Source of the DNA: Opeltia flavorubescens
Lineage: Eukaryota; Ascomycota; Lecanoromycetes; Teloschistales; Teloschistaceae
DNA: 64,000 bases
Direction of reading: 5' to 3'
NCBI GenBank assembly: GCA_000442125.1
Contig: KE546979.1
Coordinates: 806,001 to 870,000 of the forward strand
Shown here: one piece after another, positions 11,561 to 22,400 of the stretch
How positions within the stretch are numbered: position 1 is the first letter of the stretch
Layout of the letters: every line of letters starts with the position of its first letter
The notes under the pieces: model-generated
Told to the model about the DNA's origin: nothing
The model's input: the letters and a program-made list of their open reading frames with translations, nothing else
Database searches by the model: none
Position numbers and translations under genes: made by a program

Positions 11561-11624
11561 ACCTAATTAATACTTCTAGTAGCGACGTTTAACTATATAT
11601 AGATTTTTTTATATTATCTTCTGA

Positions 11625-11988
11625 AGTTCGATTAAATAGATATCTATTCCTTTATATATAAATCGTAGTACTTAAATTTTTCCTATTACTTAAAGCTTTA
11701 CTTATATTAATTAATCCTTATTTATACCGTTAAAACCTTATTTATTCTATATAACTCTACGTTTAAAGTAAGGTATAACTTTATTAAAGTTACTTATACT
11801 TATAACCCTAAACCTTACTAGTACGTCACATATTATTAATTAATTATAAAACTAGTACTATTATTTAAGGCCTTTTACTCGCTCAACCCTATTAAATAAA
11901 AACTTACGTTTTTTTCTTTACACACGATTATATACTGTAACCTCGAACTTTAAACTTACCTTGACTACTTATTACTACGACGTTTACT
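11625..11988 (+). other. Spacer between pol and ORF2 of the nested Gypsy
   Basis: No domain is recognisable. Mutation falls off sharply toward its right end, where CA steps reappear. It separates the pol end (TGA 11622-11624) from the proposed ORF2 start at 11989. Confidence 0.5.
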
Positions 11989-13359
11989 ATATCTAATCAA
12001 CTTATAACTAAATACCAAGCAGCCGAAGAATTCGCCCGGTATGAAGTAATAGTAAATAACCAGGAGCAGGAGCTAGACGTTTACAATAAAGGAATAATCA
12101 AGGAGCCCGTCGCTTATAAAAGACCGGCTTAAGAGCTCGTCGCTTATAAAGGAATGGCTTAAGAGCTCGTCGCTTATAAAGGAATGGCTTAAAAGCTCGT
12201 CGCTTATAGAGGAATAAATTAAGAGCTCGTCGCTTACAACAAAGCCACAACCAGTGACCATATCGCTTATTAGGGCAACGAAAACCATACCGAGGGTTAA
12301 CAACAGCTTATTATAGAAGCCCTCGAACGTCTTAACAGTAAACTACTTAGTAGTCCAGCTAATAAATAGCAGAAGCCGGTGAAGTATAAAGGCAAATTCA
12401 AGCCCTACAACAAGAACGATGGAACAACGCAGATTAACTTACTAACGTTATCAGGGCTGGAGGACGGTTGCCACCTTTTGGAATTCTATAAAAGCGACTA
12501 TCCCTTGATTGACGATAAGGATGAATACAGCGAGGATAGTAACCGTATTAAGCAATATATGGAGCACTATATAGAGAGGAATCTTAAGAAGTTTAGCTAT
12601 AAGGGACTGAAGGCTACAGAAATCTATTAGAAGCGAATATTCGCCAGCGTTAAAACAGCTAATAAGCTCTCGAAGTTAGCTATAGCAAAAGAAAAGGGCA
12701 AGTCGAAGGAACAAGTTCCCACCGATAGCAATAACGAGGACTAGCTAGAACCTCCGGCCAACGACGATAGCAAGAAGAAGCGTAAGCGCAAGCCAGGCGT
12801 TATAGCAGGCCTTACTGAAGAGTAGAAGGCGGAATATCGTTGCTAAGCTGCTAAAAAAAGCGGAGAGGCAAGCGGCGAAGCACGACGCAAAGCGAAGGAG
12901 ACTAGTATCCCGATTATACTAAAGCGAGTAAAAAAAATAAAAAATCTACCGCGTCCAAAGATACCTCCGCCACCCTTGAAGTTCCATAAGATCATCTAAT
13001 AATAAATACCAGACGTGGTAATTACGGACCCAAGCGACCGTTTTAAGATAGCAGTCTAGTCGCTTAGATTATAGATAGTAGAATTTAAATAAAAATATAC
13101 CGAAGCTATCAACGCCGTTATCTAAACTAAAGATAAAAAACGCGCAGACATCATTAAATCGAAGAACGACGAAATCAAATCAGCCTACGATAATAGATAG
13201 AAAGAAGGATTCGCGAACGTATAGAAGCAATCGTACTATACTATTAAAGACATCGAACCTATAAGTATCGAACTAATACTATCTATATCGTCGTCATCGT
13301 ACAGCTCCTCTAAGAAGGGGTCCGATAACGAAGAGGTTGAAGACGGTAAGGTCGAATAA
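11989..13359 (+). pseudogene. Post-pol ORF2, about 456 codons, unknown function
   Basis: I do not recognise this protein. One frame runs from ATA 11989 (probably once ATG, then S-N-Q) to TAA 13357-13359. Its internal stops are all TAA or TAG, mostly where a Gln codon would fit, and none is TGA. In order it shows an acidic/polar start, five 10-residue repeats of the type E-L-V-A-Y-K-G-M-A-Q (12103-12252), a linker, and a stop-free core of 83 codons from GTG 12379 (S-G-L-E-D-G-C-H-L-L, then Y-S-E-D-S-N-R-I-K-Q-Y-M-E-H-Y). These are followed by a basic K-K-K-R-K-R-K-P-G (12772-12798) like a nuclear-localisation signal, a charged A-K-K-S-G-E-A-S-G-E-A-R-R-K-A stretch, P-P-P-P-L-K-F, and a Ser-rich then acidic C-terminus. 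I see no signal peptide or membrane segment, so it is not Env-like. It is much less mutated than pol, and the related 7.2-kb family lacks it. A captured gene or a structural/nuclear accessory protein are both possible. Confidence 0.7.
12103..12252 (+). repeat. Five 30-bp tandem repeats inside ORF2
   Basis: Units start at 12103, 12133, 12163, 12193 and 12223 with the core GAGCTCGTCGCTTATAAAGG. A diverged 33-bp unit starts at 12070. The period is exactly ten codons in the ORF2 frame and each unit encodes E-L/P-V-A-Y-K-x-x-x-Q/stop. The opposite strand is open by chance across the repeat and should not be taken as a gene. Confidence 0.92.
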
Positions 13360-13497
13360 AGGCGGTATCTTTAGGTTATTTTTCTTTTAGATTAGCGTTC
13401 GATTAGCGCTTACTTTAGGTCGTTTTTTCTTTTACAAGACTTATATCTATAGATGGATATACGCTTCGGGACGAAGCCTTTCTCGAAGGGTAGCACT
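13360..13497 (+). other. 3' untranslated spacer with weak polypurine tract
   Basis: Non-coding sequence between the ORF2 stop and the 3' LTR. The only purine-rich run near the LTR is CGAAGGGTAG (13485-13494), which ends four bases before it. It could be the plus-strand primer, but it is short and not flush with the LTR. Confidence 0.4.
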
Positions 13498-13672
13498 TAT
13501 TGCGACTGCACTATATATATATGGCTGGAAGTTATATATACATAGCATTGTTGCAATATAGCAATAAAAGGCTGCGCTTGCCGTTACGGAGATAACCACT
13601 AGTATTAGTAGTAGATTCTCTGCGGATTCAATAAACAACCTTTTTATAATATAACAAAGTTCCATTGCATCA
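13498..13672 (+). repeat. 3' LTR of the nested Gypsy (175 bp)
   Basis: Same length and ends as 4900-5074; starts TATTGCGACTG and ends TTGCATCA. All differences seen between the two LTRs are transitions. The opposite-strand open frame here mirrors that of the 5' LTR and has no independent support. Confidence 0.95.
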
Positions 13673-13677
13673 ATAGA
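13673..13677. repeat. Target-site duplication of the nested element, right (ATAGA)
   Basis: ATAGA follows the 3' LTR and matches both GTAGA at 4895-4899, apart from one G/A change, and the empty site in copy 2. The sequence of copy 1 resumes from here. Confidence 0.85.
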
Positions 13678-16600
13678 GTAGCGCGTTAATAATATAATAT
13701 AATAGTTTAATAATATTATTATTTAGTTTTATATTAACTTTAATAGAATTTTTAATTTTAACCTAATAGTTTTTTTTTATATACCTATCGATTAATTATT
13801 AACGGAATTCGGTTAATATTTTTATCAAATTTACCGGGAAGTAATATACTATAAACGCCTTTATATTTAGTAATTTATCTATTTTTAGGCGATATTTATA
13901 GCTAGCAAGCTTTAATAGTATATCTAGAACTATATTTATAACTTTAGGTTTATAATAAATATTAAATTTAAAATATTAAAAGTATTTAGAAATTTATATT
14001 AAATAAAAATTAAATTTTTCTATTAATATTATATTTAGGCTAGTCTAGTTTAAAATATTAACTATAATAGAATAGTTTATATAAATAATAATATAATATT
14101 TAATTACTTTAATTATATAATAGATCTTTTTAACTACTTAAATAATACTTATAACTTTTAATTCTATAAGCTAGTAGTATATTTTAGCGTCTAATAATAA
14201 ATAGTTAAGGAATAGAATTAATTATTTAAATTTTTACTTAAATTTTTTATCTATTTTATAAGTAGCTTTATTTATATTATAATAGATATAGGCTATAAAA
14301 CCGAATTTTTTATTAGTATTTAAATTTATATATAGTATTAAACTTTTATTAAAATAAACTAGAATTAATAATAATAAAAAAAGTTTTTATAAATAATAAA
14401 ATACGTTAAACTCTTTAAATATAAATACTATTAGTAGATTCTAGATAATAGTTTTTTTATAAGTATTACCTTTAATAGTAATATCGCGGTTTATATAAAT
14501 TTTATATTTTTAAAATAATTTTATAATAGTTATATAATTACTAATATACTACTAAAAATAGCTTATTAAATTTAAATATTTTTCTAATTATTAGAGCGTG
14601 CGTAGAAATAAAAGTTTTAAAATTACCTCTAGTTTATTTTTTATTATAGTAAGCTCGAAAGTATTAATCTTTTAGTTTAATAGGTATATAGATATATAAC
14701 TAATAAACGATTTTATAAGTAATAAATATAGATTTATAATATTAAACGTATTAAAAATCTAGTTAAAATACTCCGCGTATTTTTCTATTAAAAAGGAAAA
14801 AACTATAATATTATTAATATAGGCTTTATAAAAAGAACGAAACGGGCGTAAAATTCTATTTATTATCCGTTATATATAAGCTAGTAAGTTATAATAATCT
14901 ATTACCGGTATTTTAAACGTTTTTTACCTTTAATATAAAACTACTATTAATTAGTAGTAATACTATTAGTTAATTTATTATTAATAGAAGAAATTTATAA
15001 AATTAATTATAAAAAAAACTTTAGCGTTATAAATTTACGCTAGAATTTTTATTTATAATAGAACTAGGTAGGTATTTAATATTATAATTTTATTAAATAT
15101 CTAAATATTAATAATAATATAGTCTTTAAAACTCTAATTAGTATTTTTTTAAATTATAAAATAATAAAATAAAAATAAAGTAGTTATAATAGTTTATTTT
15201 ATCTGATTTTACTTATAAAGCTTATTAAAGGCTTTATTAATAATTTTTTTATTATAAATATTAATAGGGTATATATAGGTTTATTTAAATTTATAGATTT
15301 ACTTCTAATTTTTTATTAATAAAATATTTATATATTTTAACTCCGGTATATTAATTATATTACTAGTATTTTATTATAAACGCGGGTAGCGTTTAATTAA
15401 AATAGTTAGGGTAATTCGTTTCGCTTATATTTTTAAAATTATTACTTTTATAAAATATACTATTTCCGTTTAATAGTTAGAATTAATAAATAGTATATTA
15501 GCGGTATTTAAAGCTATAATAGCTATTATAATAGTTATTATATAATATTTAAAGTTTTTTAAAAACTATTCAAGCTTTTATTTTAGCGTTTTAATAACTA
15601 GTTTATAATTTTTTAAATTAATTCAATAGTATTTATTAGCTTTATATTTATAAATAGTACTTAATTAAATTTTTATAACTAATTAGATAAAAAATAATAA
15701 ATTATTATAAATATAAACTTATTTAAATATATAATCTATAATATATATATAATTAGTAAAGGTATTTAGAATTTTTAATTTATAAATAAAGTTACGGTTT
15801 TATAAAAAGTTTAGAGGTTTTTAATATAAACTAGCGATTTTAATAGTTTTACTAGCGTATAACGGTATTATAATATATTAAATACTATAGACGATAGCGT
15901 TTATTCTAGTATTTTTAGTATTAGTAGTAATTAGTATTATTATATTATTATAGGAGCTAATAGTTATTATATTTATAGATAAATATATATTAATATCTTT
16001 TAATTTTATAATATTAATATTAATAAATATATTAACGTTTAAATTATTTATTAAATAAAGCTTGTATATAATAATAATAAATTTTATAGCCCTTTTATTA
16101 GATATAAAGATTTTAATAATTATAAACTTAATAATATTATATCGCCTTTTATTAATATTTTTAATAATTATAGAAGTTAGTATTTTCTAAATCGTAGTAT
16201 ATAGTAGCTATTCTAGTAGAAATTTTCGGTTAATTAGGCTTATTATATAGTTTATATCCTAGTAGAAGTTATAGTTTTTAGCGTTTAATTATAAGCGAAT
16301 ATTTATAGTTATATAATAATATTTTTAAAAGGTAAAATCTACTATTAACGTATTTTTTGCGGTTAAATAAATTAACTAGGATATTTATAACAGTAGTTAT
16401 TTAATTACTTTTAGTTTAATAACTTCCGGTATATTTTTAAATAGTTTAGCTAGTTTTAAATAAATTTATACTAGGATTAGTAAAATATTTAGCTTAATAA
16501 TTAATTTAATTATAGTAGTTATAATTAAAAGTAATTTTTTATTATAACCGGAGTATAGGTATTAATATAAAACGTTATTTAATTTAAAAATTTCGTTATA

Positions 16601-18791
16601 TTTATTATATTAGTATATTTTAACTACTTTAAATTCCGCGTGTTTTATTATAATAAAATAGAATTCTATTATATTATTATATTAGTTAGAATCTTTAATA
16701 ATAATATATAGAGCTTTATTAAACTTTTTATCTATTATATATTCAGCTCTAATAAAGTCCGTAGATTAGTAGAAGCCGTTTTTATAACTTTAGTACTATT
16801 TTATTCTATTATCTAAAATCTACTCGCCGGAAACTTTTTATTAGAAATAGATTTATTAATTATTTAGCTAGTAGCTTTTATATAAATTTCGGTTATTATT
16901 ACGTTATTAATAGCTATAATTTTACTAGTTTCCGGCTTAATTTTATTATAGCGGAGTATTAATTTTAGGCGGAAACTATTAATAAGTATTTTAAATAGTA
17001 TACTAATTATTTTATATACCTGGTTTATTTTTAATTAACGGAGCTTACGGAGTTATAAAAAGATTTCGATATTAATATATAGTAGGAAATATATTTAGTT
17101 AGTTTTTTTATATATAGTTCGGGTATATAAATAAATATTTAAATCTATAAAAGGGGTTATTTTATAGCGGTTAATATATTACTACTTCTTTATATTATTT
17201 ACTTTTATTTTTTTAAGAAAAATTTAGTTTTAATATTTTACGGTTTTTATTACTACTATAAATATTAAATTAATTATTTTTTTTATTTTAAAAGAATTTA
17301 TAAAAGGTTTTAATAGTAATTATTATAATTTTATCTAGAATTAATATTTATAGCCGAGTATTAAAATATTTAATATTAATTATTATTTAAATATTTTTAA
17401 TAGGTATTATTTTTATATTTTTTATTTTAATAATAATATTATTAAAATATTTTAAAGAGTTCTTTTAAGCCCGTATATTATTAATAATATAATATATCTA
17501 CTTTAAATGCGTTAATATAGTAGATAATAGCTTGCTAAAATAATTTTTAAGAAATATATATTATAATTTAATACTTTTACTTAATTATAACAATTTATCG
17601 GTAGATTTATTAATTATAATAGTAAATTATACAACTATTTCGCCCTATAAATAAAAATCTAGATTATAATATATTAATAATATATCTATTATTTTATATT
17701 TAATTTTTATAAGCTATATAAAAGCGTATATATTATAATAAATATTATATAATTTTATAAATTTTATAAATAGTTTATTGCTATTTAATTAGAATAAACT
17801 AATATTATAAGCCTTTTATTATAATTTAGTAATCGCTAGTATAGTTATTAGATTTACTAATATAGTAATTATTTAATTCTAGAAATTCTATATAAAAAAT
17901 CCTAGTAATTAAGCTAGACGGGCGTTTATAAGTAGTTATTTATTTAGAAAAGCTTATTACTATTATAGCGAATTATTATTATCTATAAATCTACTTTATT
18001 ATTATTATAACGGAATTTCTATTATATCTAGTAGCGGTATAACGCTTCTTTTTAATTTTATTAAATAAAGTAGGCTAGATTCGATATTAGAAATATAGTT
18101 TCGCTATTTAAATATATTAATAAAGTTAGTAATATTTATAAATTTATTAAACTATTATAAATTTTCTAGCGAGTTTAAAAAATAAAAATAAAGGTTTAAA
18201 CTATTTTAGATAAAATTTATAGCTAGTTTTTAAATATAAATTTAAAAATTTTCGTTTTTAAAAATTATAGTAGCGTTATTATAGAAATCGCTTATTATTT
18301 TAATAAAAATCTATAAATACTCGTTTTAATCTATAGAGTAAATAGCGATAAAAACTATATTAGCTTTTATTATACTAGCTTAAATTATCTAGCTACTAGA
18401 AGACTCCTATATTAAAAAACGGTATAGGCCTGGACTTTTTTTATAAATATAGTCGGTATAAGTTTTAAGGATTATTATAAAGGCCCGATTTTATTTTAAA
18501 AACCGCTTAATATATTTTTAAAACTTTTTAATATAAAAAATAATTATAACAAGAGCTAATATAATAATAAAGTCGATTAAATCTTTTAAATTATTATAAA
18601 AAGTATTTAGAATTTTATTAAAAGAATTAAAAACTAGAATATATTTTAATTAACTCTATTAACCGAGTATTAATATAGAAATAGTAGTTTAATAAATAGA
18701 GGAGTATTAGGCCTATTTAAAAGATCTAGTATTATATAATAATTAATAGTATATATATATAGAAGTTAATAGTACCGTATTTTATATAAAT
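13678..18791 (-). pseudogene. gag and pol 5' part of copy 1: Gag, protease, RT, RNase H (RIP-killed)
   Basis: On the minus strand, the region from the primer-binding site down to about 16300 is the expected place of Gag, inferred from position because no Gag motif was clear. The protease triplet reads D-I-N (16250-16258), followed by Y-I-I-S-L-I-N-R-K-F-L-L. Reverse transcriptase shows R-P-F-R-S-F-Y-K-A-Y-I-N-N-I-I-V-F-S, in which YIDD has become YINN (14810-14821). RNase H shows F-K-E-F-N-V-F-Y-Y-L, then L-V-Y-F-N-K-S-L-I-L-Y-I-N-L. Protease, RT and integrase are in one frame once the insert is removed (478 codons from protease to RT, 412 from RT to the integrase GHPG motif), so this family also had a fused gag-pol. 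The coding sequence stops at 13678, where the other element landed, between RNase H and integrase. Confidence 0.85.
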
Positions 18792-18809
18792 TACCTTTAA
18801 TTACTACTA
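18792..18809 (-). promoter_or_regulatory. Primer-binding site of copy 1
   Basis: Read on the minus strand, two bases inside the right LTR, the sequence is TAGTAGTAATTAAAGGTA. Its start matches the site of the plus-strand Gypsy and, with TA restored to TG, fits a tRNA CCA end. Its position at the right LTR confirms the minus-strand orientation. Confidence 0.55.
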
Positions 18810-18811
18810 TT

Positions 18812-19016
18812 TATTATATAATAGATATAAGGTAATAATATTATATTAAAAATAAAAAATTATTTATTTATAGAATCTATAATTAAATAAATATAGGCGC
18901 TAAAAGGGGCTAAACCCAACTAGATAAACTTGCTTAAAAGGCCTCCTTCGGGCTACGGTGGCTATTTAGCCCTACCTGCCCTATTAGCCTTCTGCCCCTG
19001 CGGTATAGCCGCAATA
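18812..19016 (-). repeat. 5' LTR of copy 1 (205 bp)
   Basis: Matches the left LTR in length and layout but is much less mutated, keeping GC-rich stretches such as GGCCTCCTTCGGGCTACGG and CTGCCCCTGCGGTATAGCC. On the element's own strand it begins TATTGCGGCTATACCG. As the 5' LTR it would hold the promoter; I cannot point to one. Confidence 0.93.
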
Positions 19017-19021
19017 GAGGG
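19017..19021. repeat. Target-site duplication, copy 1, right (GAGGG)
   Basis: Exact match to 3041-3045, directly after the right LTR. Confidence 0.9.
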
Positions 19022-19192
19022 CGTAAATTTAAATAATTATTATTAATAGATTTCTTTTTAACTCTATTCTTTAATTATAAATATTAATATTAATTTATAA
19101 AAATATAAACTTTAATTATTTAGTTTAAAAGTATATTAATAAAAATAATATTTTTTTATTTTAAATAATCCTCTAATAAAATAATTATTAAA
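19022..19192. other. Spacer between copies 1 and 2
   Basis: 171 bp of AT-rich sequence with no gene. It is what remains of the older DNA between the two insertion sites. Confidence 0.7.
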
Positions 19193-19197
19193 ATAAT
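19193..19197. repeat. Target-site duplication, copy 2, left (ATAAT)
   Basis: ATAAT precedes the left LTR and recurs at 26398-26402. It differs from GAGGG of copy 1, so the two copies are separate insertions and not a tandem duplication. AT-rich flanks make a chance match easier, so this duplication alone is weaker evidence than GAGGG. Confidence 0.8.
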
Positions 19198-19402
19198 TGT
19201 TGTATAGTAAATATAGGGTAATAGTATTATATTAAAGGTAAAAAATTATCTACCTATAAAATCTATAACTAGATAAATATAGGCGCTAAGAGGCGCTAAA
19301 CCTAATTAGAAAAACTTATTTAAAAAACTTTTTTCGGGCTATAATAGTTATTTAGTTCTATTTATTTTATTAGTTTTTTATTTATATATTATAGTCGTAA
19401 TA
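19198..19402 (-). repeat. 3' LTR of copy 2 (205 bp)
   Basis: Starts TGTTGTATAG and ends GTCGTAATA. Same length as the three other LTRs of the family and, like the 3' LTR of copy 1, the more mutated of its pair. Confidence 0.92.
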
Positions 19403-19414
19403 AATACCGGTAAT

Positions 19415-22400
19415 AAATAAAGCTATTAGCCTTTAATAGTAGGCTTTTCCTCGCTAATAAGCGGCTCCTTAATTTATTTCTACTACTTAATATTAGTATT
19501 AATATCGTTAATAGTTTTATTATAGTTTAGAACCGATTCTAGATTAAAACGGTATTTATATTCTTTTATTAATATTTAATTATTATTTAAGTAGTATTTA
19601 AATATCTATTAGTTATTTTTAAACTTATAACTATCTTAATAAATAAAATATTAAATAAAAAAACCTTTATTTTTATAGATATAACGCTTATAAAGAATTC
19701 GTTCGATTTTAAACTTTTTATTACTATTAATAACAATTAAAGATATAAATATATTATAGCGCTAGTAGAGATTATTACTAGGGTTAATAATAGGCTTTAA
19801 ATATACTACTAATATTATATTATAAATCTTTATAATAGGTAATAATTTTAAATAATAGGCGAATAGTATAATTTATTTAATAATTTTAAAGAAACCTATT
19901 AACTATTATTTAATTTATTTAAAAGTAAATTTTAATATATTATAGTTTTAATATAAATATATTTTTATAAAATTATTAATTTTAAAATAAATTAATTAAA
20001 AATCTATATTATAATATTTTTATAATTTTATTATAATAAAAGTAATAGTATTTTTAATATTAATATATATAGACTAGTATTCTTTTATAACTATAATTAG
20101 TATAGTATTTTATATTATAAATATATTTACGGGCTCGCTAGCCTTTAAAAAAGTCGGGTTATAATAATAAACTATAAATATTATAATTAAAAAGGAATTT
20201 AATTTTTTAATAAAAGTATTAATAAAAGCTTTAAAGCCTAATATATTATTTAATTAAATAGTTTATCTGGTATTTAATAGGTATAAAAGGTCTAGTTTTT
20301 CCCGAGTTTTAAATTCGAATAATATTTAATTAGGTATTTTAAATATAGAGCTATAGTTTATAAAATTATTAAAAGCCTCTAATATTTATAATAAAATATT
20401 AAGCTATAATTTAAAGTTATCTGGTATAATAATATAATAGAGTATAATAATTTTATTAATTTAATTAGACTAGTTTAATATATTATTAATCTATAAATAT
20501 TAAATAATAGAATATTATAAATCTACTTTTAATATTTTTAATATCTAGAATTATAATTAACCTATAAATTTTTTATCGCGATTTAAAATTACTACTTTTA
20601 ATACACTTTAATTTAGTTTTACTAGTTTATTTAATAATTATTTAACCTATTATTTATCGCTTTAAAAAGTCTTTTTAAATATATAAATAATTATTTTAAT
20701 AGATTTATCTATTATTAATATATAATAATTCTATCCTTTATACAATTTTAATAAAACGAGGATAAAATTAATAATAAATATATAAAACGATTTTATTAGA
20801 TTAAATACTAGTTATAAAGCTTTATATAAACGGTAGTAAAGTATTTAATTAATTTAATATTATAGATAATAGTAAATAAATTTATATAATTTTATTAATA
20901 TATTTTATATATAAAAGCCTTTTATTAAACGTTCGTACGTATATATATAATTAAAGTAGCCTATTTTATTATATACTAGTTAGAATAGTTTTTTTTCGAT
21001 ATCTATAGATATTATTAAGTATAGACTTTATTTATTATTATTAAAATAGAGTAGTATATTAATAATATAATATAATAGTTTAATAATATTATTATTTATT
21101 TTTATATTAATTTTAATAACTTTTTTAATTTTAGTCTAACGGCTTTTTTTTATATATCTATCGATTAATTATTAGCGGAATTCGATTAATATTTCTATTA
21201 GGTTTATTAAGAAATAATATATTATAAAGGCTATTATATTTAGCGATTCGTTTATTTCTAAACGGTATTTATAGCTAGTAAGCCTTAATAGTATATCTAG
21301 AATTATATTTATAATTTTAAACTTATAATAAATATTAAATTTAAAGTATTAAAAATATTTAGAAACTTATATTAAATAAAAGTTAAGTTTTTTTATAAAT
21401 ATAATATTTAAGCTGATTTAATATAAAATATTAACTATAATAGAATAGTTTATATAAATAATAATAATATATTTAACTACTTTAATTATATAATAGATCT
21501 TTTTAATTATTTAAATAATATTTATAACTATTAATTTTATAAATTAATAGCGTATTTTAATAATTAATAATAAATAATTAAAAAATAAAAATAATTATTT
21601 AAATTTCTATTTAAATTTTTTATTTATTTTATAAATAACTTCGTTTATATTATAATAAATATAGATTATAAAATCGAATTTTTTATTAGTATTTAGATTT
21701 ATATATAGTACTAAACTTTTATTAAAATAGACTAGAATTAATAATAATAAAAAAAGCTTCTATAAATAATAAAATATATTAAACTTTTTAGGTATAAATA
21801 TTATTAATTAACTTCGGGTAGTAGCTTTTTTATAAATATTATTTTTAATAGTAATATTATAATTTATATAAATTTTATATTTTTAGAATAGTTTTATAAT
21901 AATTATATAATTATTAATATATTATTAAAATTCGTCTATTAAATCTAAATATTTTTCTAGCTATTAAAATATATATAGAAACGAGAGTTTTAAAATTACT
22001 TCTAGCTTATTTTTTATTATAGTAAACCCGAAAGTATTAACTTTCTATTTTAATAGATATATAGACGTATAGCTAATAAATAATTTTATAAATAATAAAT
22101 ATAAATTTATAGTATTAAATATATTAAAAATTTAATTAAAATATTTTATATATTTTTTTATTAAAGAGAAAAAAATTATAATATTATTAATATAAACTTT
22201 ATAAAAAAAATAAAACGGGTATAAAATTCTATTTATTATCTATTATACGTAAGCTAGTAAAATATAATAGTTTATTATTAGTATTTTAAATATTTCCTAC
22301 TTTTAATATAAGACTATTATAAAACGGTAATAATACTATTAATTAAGCTACTATTAATAAAAAAAGCTTATAAAGTCTATTATAAAAAGGATTTTAGCGC

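Larger units (their letters stand above)
5415..11624 (+). pseudogene. gag-pol polyprotein of the nested Gypsy (RIP-killed)
   Basis: One reading frame (codons starting at multiples of three) carries every recognisable domain from Gag to the chromodomain over about 6.2 kb with no net frameshift. The domains are Gag (about 6040-6640), Cys/His finger (7251-7325), protease (about 7440-7760), reverse transcriptase (about 8500-9200), RNase H (about 9300-9760), integrase (about 10130-11180) and chromodomain (about 11346-11500). The stops are TAA and TAG where Gln or Trp is expected, so the frame was one gag-pol ORF of up to about 2070 codons with no gag/pol shift. The start is uncertain: 5415 (ATA, possibly once ATG) is a guess, and the frame is free of TGA from there. 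The end is placed at TGA 11622-11624, though the chromodomain is over by about 11560. Confidence 0.88.
4900..13672 (+). mobile_element. Ty3/Gypsy chromovirus, 8.8 kb, nested in copy 1
   Basis: A complete LTR retrotransposon by structure, 8773 bp long: 175-bp LTRs (4900-5074 and 13498-13672), primer-binding site at 5077, leader, one gag-pol frame (about 5415-11624), a second ORF (11989-13359) and the 3' LTR. Copy 2 supplies the empty site, showing that exactly this segment plus 5 bp was added. Its LTR start (TATTGCGACTG) resembles the minus-strand LTR start of the host family (TATTGCGGCTATA), and the primer-binding sites are alike, so the two families are related. The middle (about 6000-11900) is heavily mutated, while the 5' leader and the 3' third keep many CA and TG steps. 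Confidence 0.95.
3046..19016 (-). mobile_element. Ty3/Gypsy chromovirus, copy 1, interrupted by a nested element
   Basis: An LTR retrotransposon on the minus strand with 205-bp LTRs at both ends, beginning TG (TA where mutated) and ending CA/TA, flanked by GAGGG duplications. Without the insert at 4900-13672 and its duplicated target, the element is about 7.19 kb, matching the 7.20-kb copy 2. Reading the minus strand from the right, the order is LTR, primer-binding site, Gag region, protease (about 16250), reverse transcriptase (YIDD-type motif at 14810-14821), RNase H (about 14300), integrase (GHPG-like motif at 4799-4810), chromodomain (about 3440-3545), LTR. Integrase upstream of the chromodomain and after RT/RNase H defines Ty3/Gypsy. 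All coding parts are full of RIP stops. Confidence 0.93.

Noticed and set aside
12073-12303. Minus-strand open frame of 76 codons with S-F-I-S-D-E-L-L repeats
   Set aside because: It is the reverse reading of the 30-bp repeat in ORF2. The plus frame continues for 456 codons with RIP-type stops and is better supported.
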